Positions 7,848-17,428 of a DNA stretch of 51,802 nt are shown here, piece after piece (the first letter of the stretch is position 1; the number at the start of each line of letters is the position of its first letter). The DNA is from an uncultured Methylococcales bacterium. Lineage in GTDB: Bacteria > Pseudomonadota > Gammaproteobacteria > Methylococcales > Methylomonadaceae. The notes below the pieces were generated by a model. It saw nothing but the letters and a program-made list of their open reading frames with translations. It was not told where the DNA came from and ran no database searches. A program made the translations under genes and the position numbers. Location of the stretch: the NCBI GenBank assembly GCA_903902705.1, contig CAIUVX010000075.1, positions 1 through 51,802 of the forward strand, given 5' to 3'.

Positions 7848-8446
7848 GCAAGCAATTTGTCATTCACAAAAAAGAAGTCGCCTACGCGGGCTTTTTTCGT
7901 CTGGAAAAATATTGGCTAACGCATACTTTATATAACGGCGGTTGGAGTGAAGAAATCTGTCGTGAATTATTTGTGCGTGGGCGGTGTGTGGCTGTGCTGT
8001 TGTATGATCCACACGCTGATAAAGTGGTGTTAATTGAACAGTTTCGTGCAGGAGCTATACTTGATCCAGATAAAGCGTGGCTGATTGAAATTGTCGCTGG
8101 GGCAATTGAAGAAGGCGAAACGGCGGTAGAAGTCGCACACCGTGAAGCATTGGAAGAAGCAGGTTGTATTATTCAAGAGTTGCGGGTGATTAGTGAATTT
8201 TATACTACCCCTGGTGGTGCGGCTGAACGCATTACTTTATTTTGTGGCAAAGTGGACAGCACGAAAATTGTCGAAGGCGTACACGGCTTGGCAGAAGAGC
8301 AAGAAGACATTTTAGTACGCACCGTTGATTTTGCTGAAGCCTATCGGATGGTAGAAAGCAATGAAATAGATTCGGCGATTCCGATTTTAGCGATTCAATG
8401 GCTGGCGTTGAATAAGCAGGCATTACAAGCACAGTGGGTGAGTTAA
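7844..8446 (+). CDS. nudF: ADP-ribose pyrophosphatase NudF
   Basis: The 200-residue cytoplasmic Nudix hydrolase has EQFRAGAI, a complete Nudix box starting GAIEEGETAVEVAHREALEE and the later TTPGGAAERITLF segment, all typical of ADP-ribose pyrophosphatase NudF, which hydrolyses ADP-ribose to AMP and ribose 5-phosphate. Its length is close to the E. coli protein (209). The start codon overlaps the stop of the upstream dehydrogenase gene. The window thus carries two Nudix enzymes of the ADP-sugar class (with nudE). Confidence 0.92.
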   Translation: MSKQFVIHKKEVAYAGFFRLEKYWLTHTLYNGGWSEEICRELFVRGRCVAVLLYDPHADKVVLIEQFRAGAILDPDKAWLIEIVAGAIEEGETAVEVAHREALEEAGCIIQELRVISEFYTTPGGAAERITLFCGKVDSTKIVEGVHGLAEEQEDILVRTVDFAEAYRMVESNEIDSAIPILAIQWLALNKQALQAQWVS

Positions 8447-8475
8447 AAAATTTTAAGAGGTATTCGACAACAACA

Positions 8476-8952
8476 ATGAAAAACCCAACGTGCTATTTTT
8501 TAGCCAGTTTACCGATTATTATTAGCCTATTGTCAGGCTGCGCCAGTGATTCTGAGGTCGTACCGATAAGCTACCAGCAACCCGCATCATCTCCTGTAGT
8601 CGCTTATGCGTTAAGTTTGCAAGGCGCACCTTATCATTATGGTTCGGATAATCCAGAAGATGGTTTTGATTGCAGTGGATTTGTGCATCACGTCTATCAG
8701 CATCAAGGAATTAGCTTGCCGCGTACTACCCAAGATATGGCAAATACTCTAATGCCTGTGGAAAAAAACGACGTGCATTCGGGTGATTTGGTTTTTTTTG
8801 ATACTAACGGCACAGCGTTTTCTCATGTTGGGCTTTACCTTGATAATGATAATTTTATTCACGCGCCTAGTGCTAGAACAGGTAGAGTGCTAGTGTCTAG
8901 TTTGAAAAATAATTACTGGCAGCAACACTTTGTCGGTGTGCGTAGACCATAA
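8476..8952 (+). CDS. NlpC/P60 family lipoprotein endopeptidase
   Basis: The 158-residue product from ATG 8476 begins with a lipoprotein signal (SLLSGC, lipobox Cys about residue 22) and then an NlpC/P60 domain: GAPYHYGSDNPEDGFDCSGF with the catalytic Cys in DCSGF, PRTTQDM, DLVFFDT and the histidine in FSHVGLYL. Such enzymes cleave peptide stems of murein at the outer membrane (Spr/MepS-like). A GTG at 8434 in frame would add 14 residues before the signal peptide and overlap nudF, so the later start is preferred. It follows nudF closely and is convergent with the TonB receptor gene. Confidence 0.88.
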   Translation: MKNPTCYFLASLPIIISLLSGCASDSEVVPISYQQPASSPVVAYALSLQGAPYHYGSDNPEDGFDCSGFVHHVYQHQGISLPRTTQDMANTLMPVEKNDVHSGDLVFFDTNGTAFSHVGLYLDNDNFIHAPSARTGRVLVSSLKNNYWQQHFVGVRRP

Positions 8953-8958
8953 AGTTGT

Positions 8959-8986
8959 GGAGTCCAAAAATATGTTTTTGGACTCC
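8959..8986. terminator. bidirectional terminator between convergent genes
   Basis: GGAGTCCAAAAA (8959-8970) and TTTTTGGACTCC (8975-8986) form a perfect 12-bp stem with a 4-nt loop. The A/T ends of the stem provide U-rich transcripts in both directions, suited to the convergent NlpC and TonB-receptor genes. Confidence 0.85.
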
Positions 8987-8995
8987 TGTCTAAAA

Positions 8996-11248
8996 TTAGT
9001 AAGTGACTGTTAAACCAACATTATACGAGCGACCATAACCTGGTATTGGTGTTCCCGCAGGTAGATTTCTTTCTCCCATATAAACACCACCTAAAGGCAA
9101 TGAATAGTTTTTATCAAGAACGTTTTCAATACCCGCATCAACACGCAAATATTTCCAATCATAGCTGGTGCGTAAATTAAGCAATGTATAACCTGCGGTT
9201 TTAGGTTCTAAACGAATCGCCTGCACGGTGTCTTTAGCTGCCACTAATTGTGTTTCAACAGTTGCTGTCCAACCACCCCATTTATAATCAAGGTCTAAAA
9301 TTGAATTCAATGGCATTTGTTGATACAAATTATCATGCGAAGTCTGGTTTCGTCCGCGTACATAACTTAAAATAGCTCTGCTAGACAGGCTGCCGTAGTT
9401 TTCAGTTTGCAATAATATCTTACTACCCGAAGCATTAACGCCGACTAAATGCGCATTGTAATTACCCAATTGCAGCAATCTAAAGCCGCCCCCACCTGAT
9501 GTTGTAGTCATGTTTGCGGCTGGATTAGCACAGGTCACACCATTGGCTTTTTGGCAAAACCCTGCGTCAATATAGTTATCTACATAGGTGTAAAATGGCG
9601 TGACTTTCACATCCCAATTTTCTTTATTCGCATCATGGAAATTGGCTGTACCACTGACGGTGTAAGCCACTTCTGGGTGTAGGTTATTATTACCGACATA
9701 ACCATTACCATCACCGTACCAGTTATTCATCAGCATCGACATCGGCATAGTCATTGCCATTGCGCCCATGCCCATCACCGACCCCCTAGACCACGCATAA
9801 CGCTCATAAAGACTCGGTGCGCGGGTTTTTCTGGCAAACCCTAATTCATATTGTTGGGTATCTGTGGGTGTATAACGTGCTAATGCAGTGACATCAACAA
9901 TCGCATCGGTATGTTGTTTATTTTGACTATTAACTGCCCGCGCTTCGGGAGTTACTACGCCATAATCCATAACATCACCTGCATTCATCTCAACTAAACC
10001 ACCACGCACGCCAAATTGCGTTAACCATTTGCTATTCCAGTGACTTTCCATTTCAGCAAAAAAATCCAGTCTGTCACGCTGTCCGTCACTAATATTCCAA
10101 AAAGGCGCAGGACCATTCATCATGGTCATCGGTTTATTACCCACTGGATTCCACCAATCATTTAAGCGATAACGCTGGTACTCACTACCAACCGTCAACT
10201 GATGTTTGTCAGTGACATCGATAATGCCTTTAACGGATAAGCCTTGATTAATGCTGTGAGTATTCATCGGCATATTACCGCCTTTATCAGGTAGGAAGTT
10301 CATGTAATGCTGAACATCTTCGTGATAAGCGCGGGTTTCTAATCGTCCCCAGTTAAAATTACTTTTAGTGCTGACATTGGCAAACCAACTGTCATCACCT
10401 GCCAAGTCCATACGCACGTTTGGAAAGCCTTGATAGGGAATATTTTGTAGTCCGACTTTGATAATCGCTTGATGATCATCATTACGCAACGCCAGTGACA
10501 GCGATTGGTTTTGTGATTTATAGGCAGACGAACTGACCACATCATTGGCATTGGCTTTGTTTTTGGTGGTGAAATTGCCCCCTGCCTTGTAATTACCTGA
10601 TTCAACGGTAGAGCCTGTATAAGTCAATGAGGCATTTTTGTTTGCCAAGGTAGTTGAAATATTTCCGCCCCACGCATTGCCGTTGCTACGATAGAACGAT
10701 GAACCTTGTCCCATGACTAAATATTTTTTGCCGTCTTCAGCATACAGTGGATCAGCCGACTGTACGCGCACAGTCCCCGCGATACTGTCACCGCCCATAC
10801 TGACTGGCGTGATACCAGCGAGTACCTGCGCACTCAGCACACTTGAGGGGGCGACATAAGAGAGCGCGGGGTTCATGTGATTACCGCACGCTGAAATTAA
10901 ATTCATACCGTCGATTTGCACACGGACACGATCATCTGCCATACCATTAAGAATAATTCGACTCGAAATACCCCCACCCCCAGAAAAACTAACCCCTGGT
11001 GTGTGGTCGAACATTTTCGCGGTGTCGCTGGTAGATGTTCTTGAACGTATTATTTTTGACGGACTGAGAAAAGATTCAAACGCTTGATTGGGATTATTCT
11101 CTGATTGTGCTTTGACAATAATAGTATCTAAAAGCACTGGTTCATCGGTTTTTTTGGGGTTGTCTATCGGTTTCACAGTTTCCGCATAAGCGATTCCCGT
11201 ACTAAGAGCGATACAGCCGATAGTTATTAGTTGAGATTTGAGTTTCAT
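8996..11248 (-). CDS. TonB-dependent receptor, OprC-like copper type
   Basis: The product (750 residues from ATG 11248) has a signal peptide (KLKSQLITIGCIALSTGIAY), a plug domain and a long beta-barrel ending in a terminal aromatic residue. In the plug, NLISACGNHMNPALSYVAP resembles OprC-type copper receptors, where a C-x3-M motif binds copper; the same Cys and Met are present. An extracellular-type loop is very methionine-rich (MGMGAMAMTMPMSMLMNN), fitting copper. Outer-membrane uptake driven by TonB is expected. I chose the second Met because it begins the signal peptide and follows GGAAAGAACA. The next gene upstream is 476 bp away, so it has its own promoter. Copper specificity is inferred. 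Confidence 0.87.
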   Translation of the reverse strand: MKLKSQLITIGCIALSTGIAYAETVKPIDNPKKTDEPVLLDTIIVKAQSENNPNQAFESFLSPSKIIRSRTSTSDTAKMFDHTPGVSFSGGGGISSRIILNGMADDRVRVQIDGMNLISACGNHMNPALSYVAPSSVLSAQVLAGITPVSMGGDSIAGTVRVQSADPLYAEDGKKYLVMGQGSSFYRSNGNAWGGNISTTLANKNASLTYTGSTVESGNYKAGGNFTTKNKANANDVVSSSAYKSQNQSLSLALRNDDHQAIIKVGLQNIPYQGFPNVRMDLAGDDSWFANVSTKSNFNWGRLETRAYHEDVQHYMNFLPDKGGNMPMNTHSINQGLSVKGIIDVTDKHQLTVGSEYQRYRLNDWWNPVGNKPMTMMNGPAPFWNISDGQRDRLDFFAEMESHWNSKWLTQFGVRGGLVEMNAGDVMDYGVVTPEARAVNSQNKQHTDAIVDVTALARYTPTDTQQYELGFARKTRAPSLYERYAWSRGSVMGMGAMAMTMPMSMLMNNWYGDGNGYVGNNNLHPEVAYTVSGTANFHDANKENWDVKVTPFYTYVDNYIDAGFCQKANGVTCANPAANMTTTSGGGGFRLLQLGNYNAHLVGVNASGSKILLQTENYGSLSSRAILSYVRGRNQTSHDNLYQQMPLNSILDLDYKWGGWTATVETQLVAAKDTVQAIRLEPKTAGYTLLNLRTSYDWKYLRVDAGIENVLDKNYSLPLGGVYMGERNLPAGTPIPGYGRSYNVGLTVTY

Positions 11249-11724
11249 TGTTCTTTCCAAAAAATACAAGTTAGGAGTTGCTCACTAACAGAAACGACAT
11301 TTATAAAATAAATGAATTGCGTGACTGTATTGAAAAGTATTTTTCAATACATCTTATTGATTTTTAAATAAAAATTATTTAGTGTGCGGCACCTACCAAT
11401 TAAGTAATCATAAAGTAATGACCGTTATTATAGTGAGCTATATATAGGATTCAAAACAGGGATATTGATTTATTGAGCAGGGTAAAAAGTATAAAGCAAA
11501 AAATATGCCTAATAATAAGATACTGAATATAAACAGCTATTTTTAGCGATTAAAAGTATCGATTACTAAAAACAACAGAAATGGCTTATATGCAATAACT
11601 AGACCAGTGCAAATAACACAGTTTAATTAATGAATAAATGAAAGATCAGTAATAATCACAATTAAAGTCGGCAATCGTTGCCGTTTTTAATGAAGATAAT
11701 GAATGACTGGAAGGTGAAGGTTTT
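11249..11724. other. 476-bp AT-rich gap
   Basis: This gap lies between the copper-type receptor and the C1-carrier operon, both on the minus strand. It must hold the receptor promoter, and contains several A/T runs, but I see no gene, clear palindromic operator or RNA element in it. Confidence 0.5.
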
Positions 11725-12402
11725 TTAAAATTGCGTTATTGCTTGCTTGATTTGGTCAATTGCTGATGAATCCAATTGCCCTGTTCGATGCTGTTGCACA
11801 CACAACGCACCTCTAAAACCTAAGTAGTCTGCTTGAAATAATTTGAGCGTTGCAATATCAGCTAGTTTCAAAGAACCCGCTAAACCACACAACAGCGATT
11901 GGGTTTTGGCTAGTTTAACAAATCGTGCTATGTCGGATAAGGTCATCACTTGGGTGAGTGAACCTTGCTGTTTATTCATAGTATCAAGCATCACACCTGA
12001 AAAACCAGCGGCTTTTAAAGCGGGAATAATGGCAAAATCAGGCTGTGTATCGGCAAATAACACCGCGATTAACTTGTACTTTTTTGCCAGTTCGGATAAT
12101 TTTTCCACCACAGCAAAACTATCGCCATCAGGAAAAAAACCGATTTTTATATAATCAACATTTGTTTGTGCCATTGCGTTGACTGCATTAAAAATCAGCT
12201 CTGGCTGCATCGGCAAATCGCCAACCGTTGCACTGATAGGACAACGCCCTGCAATCTTTTCTACAATTTCAAGCACTAAATCAGTATCTAATGCCCCCAA
12301 TGCACCAAGCGCAGGTTGCTTTAAATCAATAATATCGACGTGTGCGTTCAACACCTGCATCGCTTCGGCGACACTATTAACGCTGGCTAACATTTTACTC
12401 AT
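11725..12402 (-). CDS. mfnB: (5-formylfuran-3-yl)methyl phosphate synthase, MfnB-like (DUF556)
   Basis: The 225-residue product begins MLASVNSVAEAMQVL and has DIIDLKQPALGALGAL with the conserved active-site Lys, KIGFF, and GLAGSLKLADI with the second conserved Lys region. These are features of the DUF556/MfnB family, which in methanogens condenses two glyceraldehyde 3-phosphate molecules to the furan precursor of methanofuran. Methylotrophic proteobacteria keep the gene with others for tetrahydromethanopterin and methanofuran-type cofactors of formaldehyde oxidation. It is the last gene of the 15044-to-11725 run and overlaps the DUF447 gene by 4 bp. The family assignment is firm; in vivo function follows from the family. 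Confidence 0.88.
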   Translation of the reverse strand: MSKMLASVNSVAEAMQVLNAHVDIIDLKQPALGALGALDTDLVLEIVEKIAGRCPISATVGDLPMQPELIFNAVNAMAQTNVDYIKIGFFPDGDSFAVVEKLSELAKKYKLIAVLFADTQPDFAIIPALKAAGFSGVMLDTMNKQQGSLTQVMTLSDIARFVKLAKTQSLLCGLAGSLKLADIATLKLFQADYLGFRGALCVQQHRTGQLDSSAIDQIKQAITQF

Positions 12403-12956
12403 AAGCTAGCCTTGTGTTGTTCAATCACTGCCATTAACCAGCCCCATGCTTCTAATTCTTTGTCTCCTGCGGTTTTTTCCAAACCGATACGCAAATAATT
12501 AATTTCTGTTTCAATTTTTTCCAAGGGCAACATAGCCAAACGACTGATTAAGATTGCCGCTTCTAGTACTGCATATTGAGCGCGATTAAAACCCATAAAT
12601 GGCGCGTGATTGACGGTATGAATGGTTTTGCAAAATAATTTAGGGCGTGTGTCATCGTCTTCAATACGCACTAATTCCACTTCGCTATGCGCCAAAGCAC
12701 ACGCCAATACAGCACCTTGTATTTTTTCTGCCGCCTGCACTGCCCAATCACGCCGCCCTGTTAAACACCCTGCAAATACCCGCACATCATCACAATAATT
12801 CAGCACCGCGACGCGAGTTTCCAGTAAATTATTCAAGGTGGTAGACGGACGAAACGGCAAAATAATGATCTCATCACCATTCAGATGAATGCCCATCGGC
12901 GCGAAATGCACAACACCCGCACGGCTTTGTGTGCTAACAATTAATTCTTGAATCAT
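12399..12956 (-). CDS. DUF447 family protein of the C1-carrier cluster
   Basis: The 185-residue product has PMGIHLNGDEIIILPFRPST, TRVAVLNYCDDVRVFAGCLTG and a helical C-terminal half with YAVLEAAILISR, matching the DUF447 family of flavin-reductase-like split barrels. These genes are conserved in the tetrahydromethanopterin clusters of methylotrophs, and a role in cofactor synthesis has been proposed from context, without a settled reaction to my knowledge. It is translationally coupled to mfnB (4-bp overlap). Upstream, 17 bp separate it from an unrelated secreted protein gene. Confidence 0.85.
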   Translation of the reverse strand: MIQELIVSTQSRAGVVHFAPMGIHLNGDEIIILPFRPSTTLNNLLETRVAVLNYCDDVRVFAGCLTGRRDWAVQAAEKIQGAVLACALAHSEVELVRIEDDDTRPKLFCKTIHTVNHAPFMGFNRAQYAVLEAAILISRLAMLPLEKIETEINYLRIGLEKTAGDKELEAWGWLMAVIEQHKASL

Positions 12957-12973
12957 GATTTTTGTAAAAACTA

Positions 12974-13669
12974 TTATTTAACAAAATTAAATTTTTCATC
13001 GATATAACCCTCTGCTCCCTTGGGTTCTCCTACAGGATAAGAAAAATCTTCTATTTTAATTAACGCAGGTGGTTTGAACTTCGCTTTTACTTCCTTTCTT
13101 TTTTTCATGGTTTGTCCCCAATACATCACATCACCCGTAATGAAGTTTATGCTTTTACCAAAACCATTATTTTGGTCTAAGTCGACAAACTCAGAATATT
13201 CACTTCCAATTAGCACGATGTTCTTAGTTCTCAGTTTAAATTGAAATACGTCTTCCCCACAACATGGAATACCGCCACGTCTATAAAGAAATATAGACCC
13301 TTTTCTAATCTCAACACGTTGATCAATTCGTTCGTGACGGAAAGTAGAACCCGATAATTTATATAAGCTAAAGCTTCCCTCTTTATTGCCTAAAAAAACA
13401 GCAATTTGTGTATCGCCTATGTCGTTTGGGGCTTTATTTGGGTCTTTATTAGGCGTGTAAAGCAGTGTTACAAAATCTGTCACACCATCATTATTTATAT
13501 CGCCCAATGAGTTTTCACCCTCGTTATAATCTTCTTGCCCGTTGTCTTTTGGAAACGCTTTTTGAAATGCGTCACTTGCAGATTTGATTAAATCCTGTTC
13601 AACAGGCGTGGCAAATGATGAAGCACTGATGAAAATAGTTAATAAAATTAAAAGCAGTCTATTTGCCAT
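12974..13669 (-). CDS. uncharacterised secreted protein with FG-GAP-like motif
   Basis: I do not recognise a named family. The 231-residue protein has a signal peptide (residues about 1-20, ending in SASSFA) and a calcium-binding-like GDINNDGVTDFVTLLY motif (about 56-71) resembling one FG-GAP/VCBS repeat, followed by IAVFLGNKEGSFSLY. A Cys pair occurs in GGIPCCGED. It is probably periplasmic. Its start overlaps the end of the DUF6513 gene by 11 bp and it lies 17 bp before the DUF447 gene, so it is embedded in the C1-carrier operon, although its sequence gives no link to cofactor synthesis. Similar proteins are often annotated as VCBS-repeat proteins. Confidence 0.75.
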   Translation of the reverse strand: MANRLLLILLTIFISASSFATPVEQDLIKSASDAFQKAFPKDNGQEDYNEGENSLGDINNDGVTDFVTLLYTPNKDPNKAPNDIGDTQIAVFLGNKEGSFSLYKLSGSTFRHERIDQRVEIRKGSIFLYRRGGIPCCGEDVFQFKLRTKNIVLIGSEYSEFVDLDQNNGFGKSINFITGDVMYWGQTMKKRKEVKAKFKPPALIKIEDFSYPVGEPKGAEGYIDEKFNFVK

Positions 13670-15044
13670 GTTTTTCTACAGAAGGTTTAAAGGTGTGCAA
13701 ATCAAATTCCACTTCGGTTTTATCCGCCGCACAACCCCACGTTAATTCTTGATCTTGGGTAAACCGCTTGCCTAACTGCCATGCAATTTGCGCCCGCGCC
13801 AGTTCTACGCCTAAATAAAACGCATGACTGGCATCATTTTCAACGTGCAGATTGGGGTAAAAATCAAACGGATTCAGTGCGGTATAGAAACCATCACGGT
13901 TATAAACATGAACGCCATCGGTACTGGTTTGAATACGATAACTGGGGTCTTTAATTTCTCTTGCCCATTCCTTGATTTCGGATTGGGTATAAGGAAACGG
14001 CGCGGTTTCATGCAATGCCATTAAATCTGAATTAATATGTTTTGGTAGCGTGTCATGCTCTTTTGCTGCATACATAATACGTCTTGCTAAATCAGCTTCT
14101 TTAATCGCTCGACTGGCGTGTTTACTCACTTCGGTGGCTAAAATATGATTAATGTTTAACTCTGAGCATATCCCCAGTAACAGCGTGTTCATACCCGCCG
14201 TGTCAGCATGAGTCAATTCCGTGATATTACCAACGCCTAACATCATTTCCACATCGGGATGATTTTTGCGTACTTCATGATAACGAACAATCGATTCGGT
14301 AAAACCAAAATGCAACGGGTCTAAAATCGGATCAACAATAAACGGGCGATTTTTTGCCTGCATAATGGCAATAGCTCTGTCTAGTGTAGCCAAATCTTGA
14401 TGTTTTTCGGGAATTAAAATTGGCGTTGACGCAACTTCATCGGCTATCCACAAGGTAGATTCATGCAAACTTAATAGATAATCCGCACCCGCTTTGCCGC
14501 CGCGCAATAAATCATCCGCTTCCAACGAATCAATACTCACCATAAAACCGCGCTGTTTTAAGGTTTGTATGATGAGTTCTAAGTTTGGAAAATCGGTGCT
14601 AGGCAAACAACCAATATCGATAACATCCGCGCCATTGTGTCGATAATACTCAGCACGGCTCAGCACCTCTTCAATACTGATGGTTGCCGCATCAGTAATT
14701 TCGGCAAAAATTTTTACCTTATATTGACTTAAATCCGCTTGTTGGGCTTTTTTACCAAAATATTGCGGCAAATCTTTTACTTCCTCAGGCCCTCGCTCAA
14801 CAGGTACGCCTAAAGTTTCACTCAACGCAACCAAATCACCGCGACACCGCCCTGGAATAATAATACGATTCGCACAGAAAGTATCAGTCAACCGCCGCGC
14901 AATCATCTCTGTAGTCATCAACGCCGCAACTTTAACGCCCAAAATATGCACAGTATAAGTAAATTCTGGCTGCATTTTTGCCAAAATGCTGCGCAACTGC
15001 TTTTCTGCCAGTCTACCTGTTAAAAATAAAATGTGTTCGCTCAT
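13659..15044 (-). CDS. DUF6513 / dihydropteroate synthase-like protein of methanopterin synthesis
   Basis: The 461-residue product starts with a DUF6513 domain (HILFLTGRLAEKQLRSIL to about residue 110) followed by a pterin-binding TIM barrel (about 110-380; IFAEITDAATISIEE, NGADVIDIGCLPS, VSIDSLEADDLLRGGKAGADYLLSL, PFIVDPILDP, MMLGVGNITELTHADTAGMN). This two-part protein is found in methylotroph clusters for tetrahydromethanopterin and is thought to act at a dihydropteroate synthase-like step. The C-terminal part (about 380-461) is family-specific. It is the first gene of the minus-strand operon, which starts downstream of a palindromic repeat. Confidence 0.87.
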   Translation of the reverse strand: MSEHILFLTGRLAEKQLRSILAKMQPEFTYTVHILGVKVAALMTTEMIARRLTDTFCANRIIIPGRCRGDLVALSETLGVPVERGPEEVKDLPQYFGKKAQQADLSQYKVKIFAEITDAATISIEEVLSRAEYYRHNGADVIDIGCLPSTDFPNLELIIQTLKQRGFMVSIDSLEADDLLRGGKAGADYLLSLHESTLWIADEVASTPILIPEKHQDLATLDRAIAIMQAKNRPFIVDPILDPLHFGFTESIVRYHEVRKNHPDVEMMLGVGNITELTHADTAGMNTLLLGICSELNINHILATEVSKHASRAIKEADLARRIMYAAKEHDTLPKHINSDLMALHETAPFPYTQSEIKEWAREIKDPSYRIQTSTDGVHVYNRDGFYTALNPFDFYPNLHVENDASHAFYLGVELARAQIAWQLGKRFTQDQELTWGCAADKTEVEFDLHTFKPSVEKHGK

Positions 15045-15138
15045 TATGTTTTATAACGCATTTTTGATGTCACGATTTTGTTTAGTGGTAAGTTTTTAAC
15101 AGCTTGTTTAAACTGCCAACGCGATAAGGTGCGTTACA

Positions 15139-15260
15139 TATAGCTAACTGTGGATAAAACCGTTCGCACTGAGCTTGTCGAAGTGTGAATGTGGTTCGAC
15201 TGTTCGACAAGCTCACAGCTCACCACGAACGGTATCATTTGATTGTACGTTAGCTCTAGG
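15139..15260. repeat. dispersed palindromic element, copy 1
   Basis: The order is TAGCTAAC, ACCGTTCG, GAGCtTGTCGAA, a spacer with TGTTCGAC duplicated, TTCGACAAGCTC, CGAACGGT, ATCATTT and GTTAGCTCTA. Outer and inner segments pair. It sits upstream of the DUF6513 gene and downstream of htpG. Confidence 0.85.
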
Positions 15261-15345
15261 ATGTATAAAGGTACGGCTTGTTCGAGTTGACGCGAATGAT
15301 GCGCCTTTTATCGTCGGCGTATCCTATAGTTCTATGCGACAAGAT

Positions 15346-15394
15346 GGAGTACAAACCTAGCCCTTCGCTAAACTCAGGACAGAATTTGTACTCC
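15346..15394. terminator. stem-loop after htpG
   Basis: GGAGTACAAA (15346-15355) pairs perfectly with TTTGTACTCC (15385-15394) across a 29-nt loop, 14 bp beyond the htpG stop codon. It could end the htpG transcript, although the loop is long and no strong U-tract follows. Confidence 0.45.
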
Positions 15395-15408
15395 GATACT
15401 GACTTGCT

Positions 15409-17355
15409 TTAGTTCAACAAACCCTGCAACAAACCATTTAGTTTATGCACAAACGCGGCTGGATCATCCAACTGTCCACCTTCGCTTAATACCGCTTGGT
15501 CAAGCAAAATATGGGTTAAATCGCTAAAACGGGCATCGTCTTGTTCGGCTTTCAAGCGAGTGATTAAAGCATGATGTGGGTTGATTTCAAACACGGGTTT
15601 TCTACCCATGCCCATACCCATCATTTGCCCTGCGTCTTTCATGATGCGCTCCATGTTTAAACTCATGCCATAAACATCAGCCACTAAACACGCGGGGGAT
15701 TCCGTTAAACGATGACTTAAACGCACATCACTGACTTTATCACCTAGCACTTCTTTGATTTGTGTGATGACTGATTCAAAGTCTTTATTCACTTCTTCTT
15801 GTTTTTCTTTGTCTTCTTCATCTTCCAACGCGCCTAGGTTTAAATCACCTTTAGCAACTGATTGTAAATGTTTACCATCAAACTCATCCAGATTAGACAC
15901 TAACCATTCATCAATACGATCCGACAGCAATAACACTTCAATGCCTTTTTTGCGGAAAATTTCTAAATGCGGGCTGTTTTTAGCCGCTGCGAAACTGTCA
16001 GCCGTCACATAATAAATATGCTCTTGACCTTCTTTCATACGGCTAACGTAATCTTCCAGCGTGATGTCTTGCTTGTCAGACTCGTTGTGCGTGGAAGCAA
16101 AACGAATTAATTTAGCGACGCGCTCTTTATTGGCATGGTCTTCAATTGGACCTTCTTTAATCACCGCACCAAACTGCGCCCAAAAAGTCGCGTATTTTTC
16201 TGGTTCGTCTTTGGCTAAGTGTTCCAACATGGTTAACACTTTTTTAACCGCACCTGATTTGATTGAACTGATTTGTTTGCTTTGTTGTAGCAGTTCACGC
16301 GATACGTTTAATGGCAACGAATCAGCATCGATCACACCACGAATAAAACGCAAATAACGCGGCATTAACTGCTCAGCATCATCGGTAATAAACACTTTGC
16401 GCACATATAATTTAACGCCGTGTTTCGCGTCTCTGTCCCATAAATCAAACGGAGCGCGTGATGGCACATACAGCAATAACGTGTATTCGTTGGTACCTTC
16501 AACTTTGCTGTGAATATGGGTTAATGGGTCTTGATAATCATGCCCAACGTGTTTGTAAAATTGTGCGTAATCGTCTTCGGAAATATCTTGACGCGATTTT
16601 GTCCATAACGCCGCCGCGCTGTTGACGGTTTCTTCAACGATTTCTGGGGCTGGCTTTTCTTTTTCTTCTTCGCCTTCTTCACTGTCAGCATCGTAAGCTG
16701 GCATCACTTCTTTATCCATCATGATGGGCAATGAAATATGGTCAGAGAATTTTCTCACAATACCACGAAGGCGATAGCCGTCTAAAAATTCAGTTTCGGC
16801 TTCTTTCAAATGCAGCACAATTTCTGTGCCACGCGTTGCTTTTTCAACCGATTCAATACTGTAATCGCCTTCGCCAGCCGATTCCCAACGCACGCCTTCA
16901 CTGCTAGTCGCGCCAGCTTTGCGGGTGGTCAAGGTTACTTTATCAGCAACAATAAACGCTGAATAAAAACCTACGCCAAACTGACCGATTAACTCACTGT
17001 CTTTCGCTTGTTCGCCTGTCAGTGCTTCAAAGAATTGTTTTGTGCCAGATTTAGCAATCGTACCGATATGCTCTTGTACTTCTGAACGTGTCATACCAAT
17101 ACCGTTATCGCTAATGGTAATAGTACGGGCATCTTTATCAAAAGCGATGCGAATTTTTAACTCGCTATCGCCGTCATACAAACCATCATTCGACAACGCT
17201 TCAAAACGTAATTTATCAGCGGCATCAGACGCATTAGAAATTAATTCGCGTAGAAATATCTCCTTGTTGCTGTACAAGGAATGAATCATCAAATGTAATA
17301 AGTGTTTTACTTCAGTTTGAAAACCTAAGGTTTCTTTTTGTGCTGCAACGGTCAT
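15409..17355 (-). CDS. htpG: molecular chaperone HtpG (Hsp90)
   Basis: The 648-residue product is a full-length bacterial Hsp90. The N-terminal GHKL ATPase domain shows [27 protein letters not shown] and [15 protein letters not shown]. The middle domain has [18 protein letters not shown] and the C-terminal dimerisation domain ends [17 protein letters not shown] and further. An acidic charged linker (about residues 225-245) separates the first two domains. HtpG is a cytoplasmic ATP-dependent chaperone working with DnaK. A near-consensus sigma-32 promoter lies at 17389-17416, so heat induction is expected. The start follows GGGATTATAAA. It is divergent from the tRNA-Lys gene. Confidence 0.97.
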   Translation of the reverse strand: MTVAAQKETLGFQTEVKHLLHLMIHSLYSNKEIFLRELISNASDAADKLRFEALSNDGLYDGDSELKIRIAFDKDARTITISDNGIGMTRSEVQEHIGTIAKSGTKQFFEALTGEQAKDSELIGQFGVGFYSAFIVADKVTLTTRKAGATSSEGVRWESAGEGDYSIESVEKATRGTEIVLHLKEAETEFLDGYRLRGIVRKFSDHISLPIMMDKEVMPAYDADSEEGEEEKEKPAPEIVEETVNSAAALWTKSRQDISEDDYAQFYKHVGHDYQDPLTHIHSKVEGTNEYTLLLYVPSRAPFDLWDRDAKHGVKLYVRKVFITDDAEQLMPRYLRFIRGVIDADSLPLNVSRELLQQSKQISSIKSGAVKKVLTMLEHLAKDEPEKYATFWAQFGAVIKEGPIEDHANKERVAKLIRFASTHNESDKQDITLEDYVSRMKEGQEHIYYVTADSFAAAKNSPHLEIFRKKGIEVLLLSDRIDEWLVSNLDEFDGKHLQSVAKGDLNLGALEDEEDKEKQEEVNKDFESVITQIKEVLGDKVSDVRLSHRLTESPACLVADVYGMSLNMERIMKDAGQMMGMGMGRKPVFEINPHHALITRLKAEQDDARFSDLTHILLDQAVLSEGGQLDDPAAFVHKLNGLLQGLLN

Positions 17356-17388
17356 TTTATAATCCCATGATTAATACAAGTGACTCCT

Positions 17389-17416
17389 GTATGGGGGCGT
17401 GTTAATTTTTTTCAAG
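17389..17416 (-). promoter_or_regulatory. sigma-32 heat-shock promoter of htpG
   Basis: On the minus strand, CTTGAAA (17416-17410), a 13-bp spacer and CCCCATAC (17396-17389) match the sigma-32 consensus CTTGAAA-N11-16-CCCCATNT very closely. It lies about 35 bp ahead of the htpG start, leaving room for a short leader. Confidence 0.85.
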
Positions 17417-17428
17417 GCTTGTTTGTTG

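Noticed and set aside
15139-15260. CRISPR array
   Set aside because: The palindromic elements occur singly, kilobases apart, without spacers; no cas genes are present.
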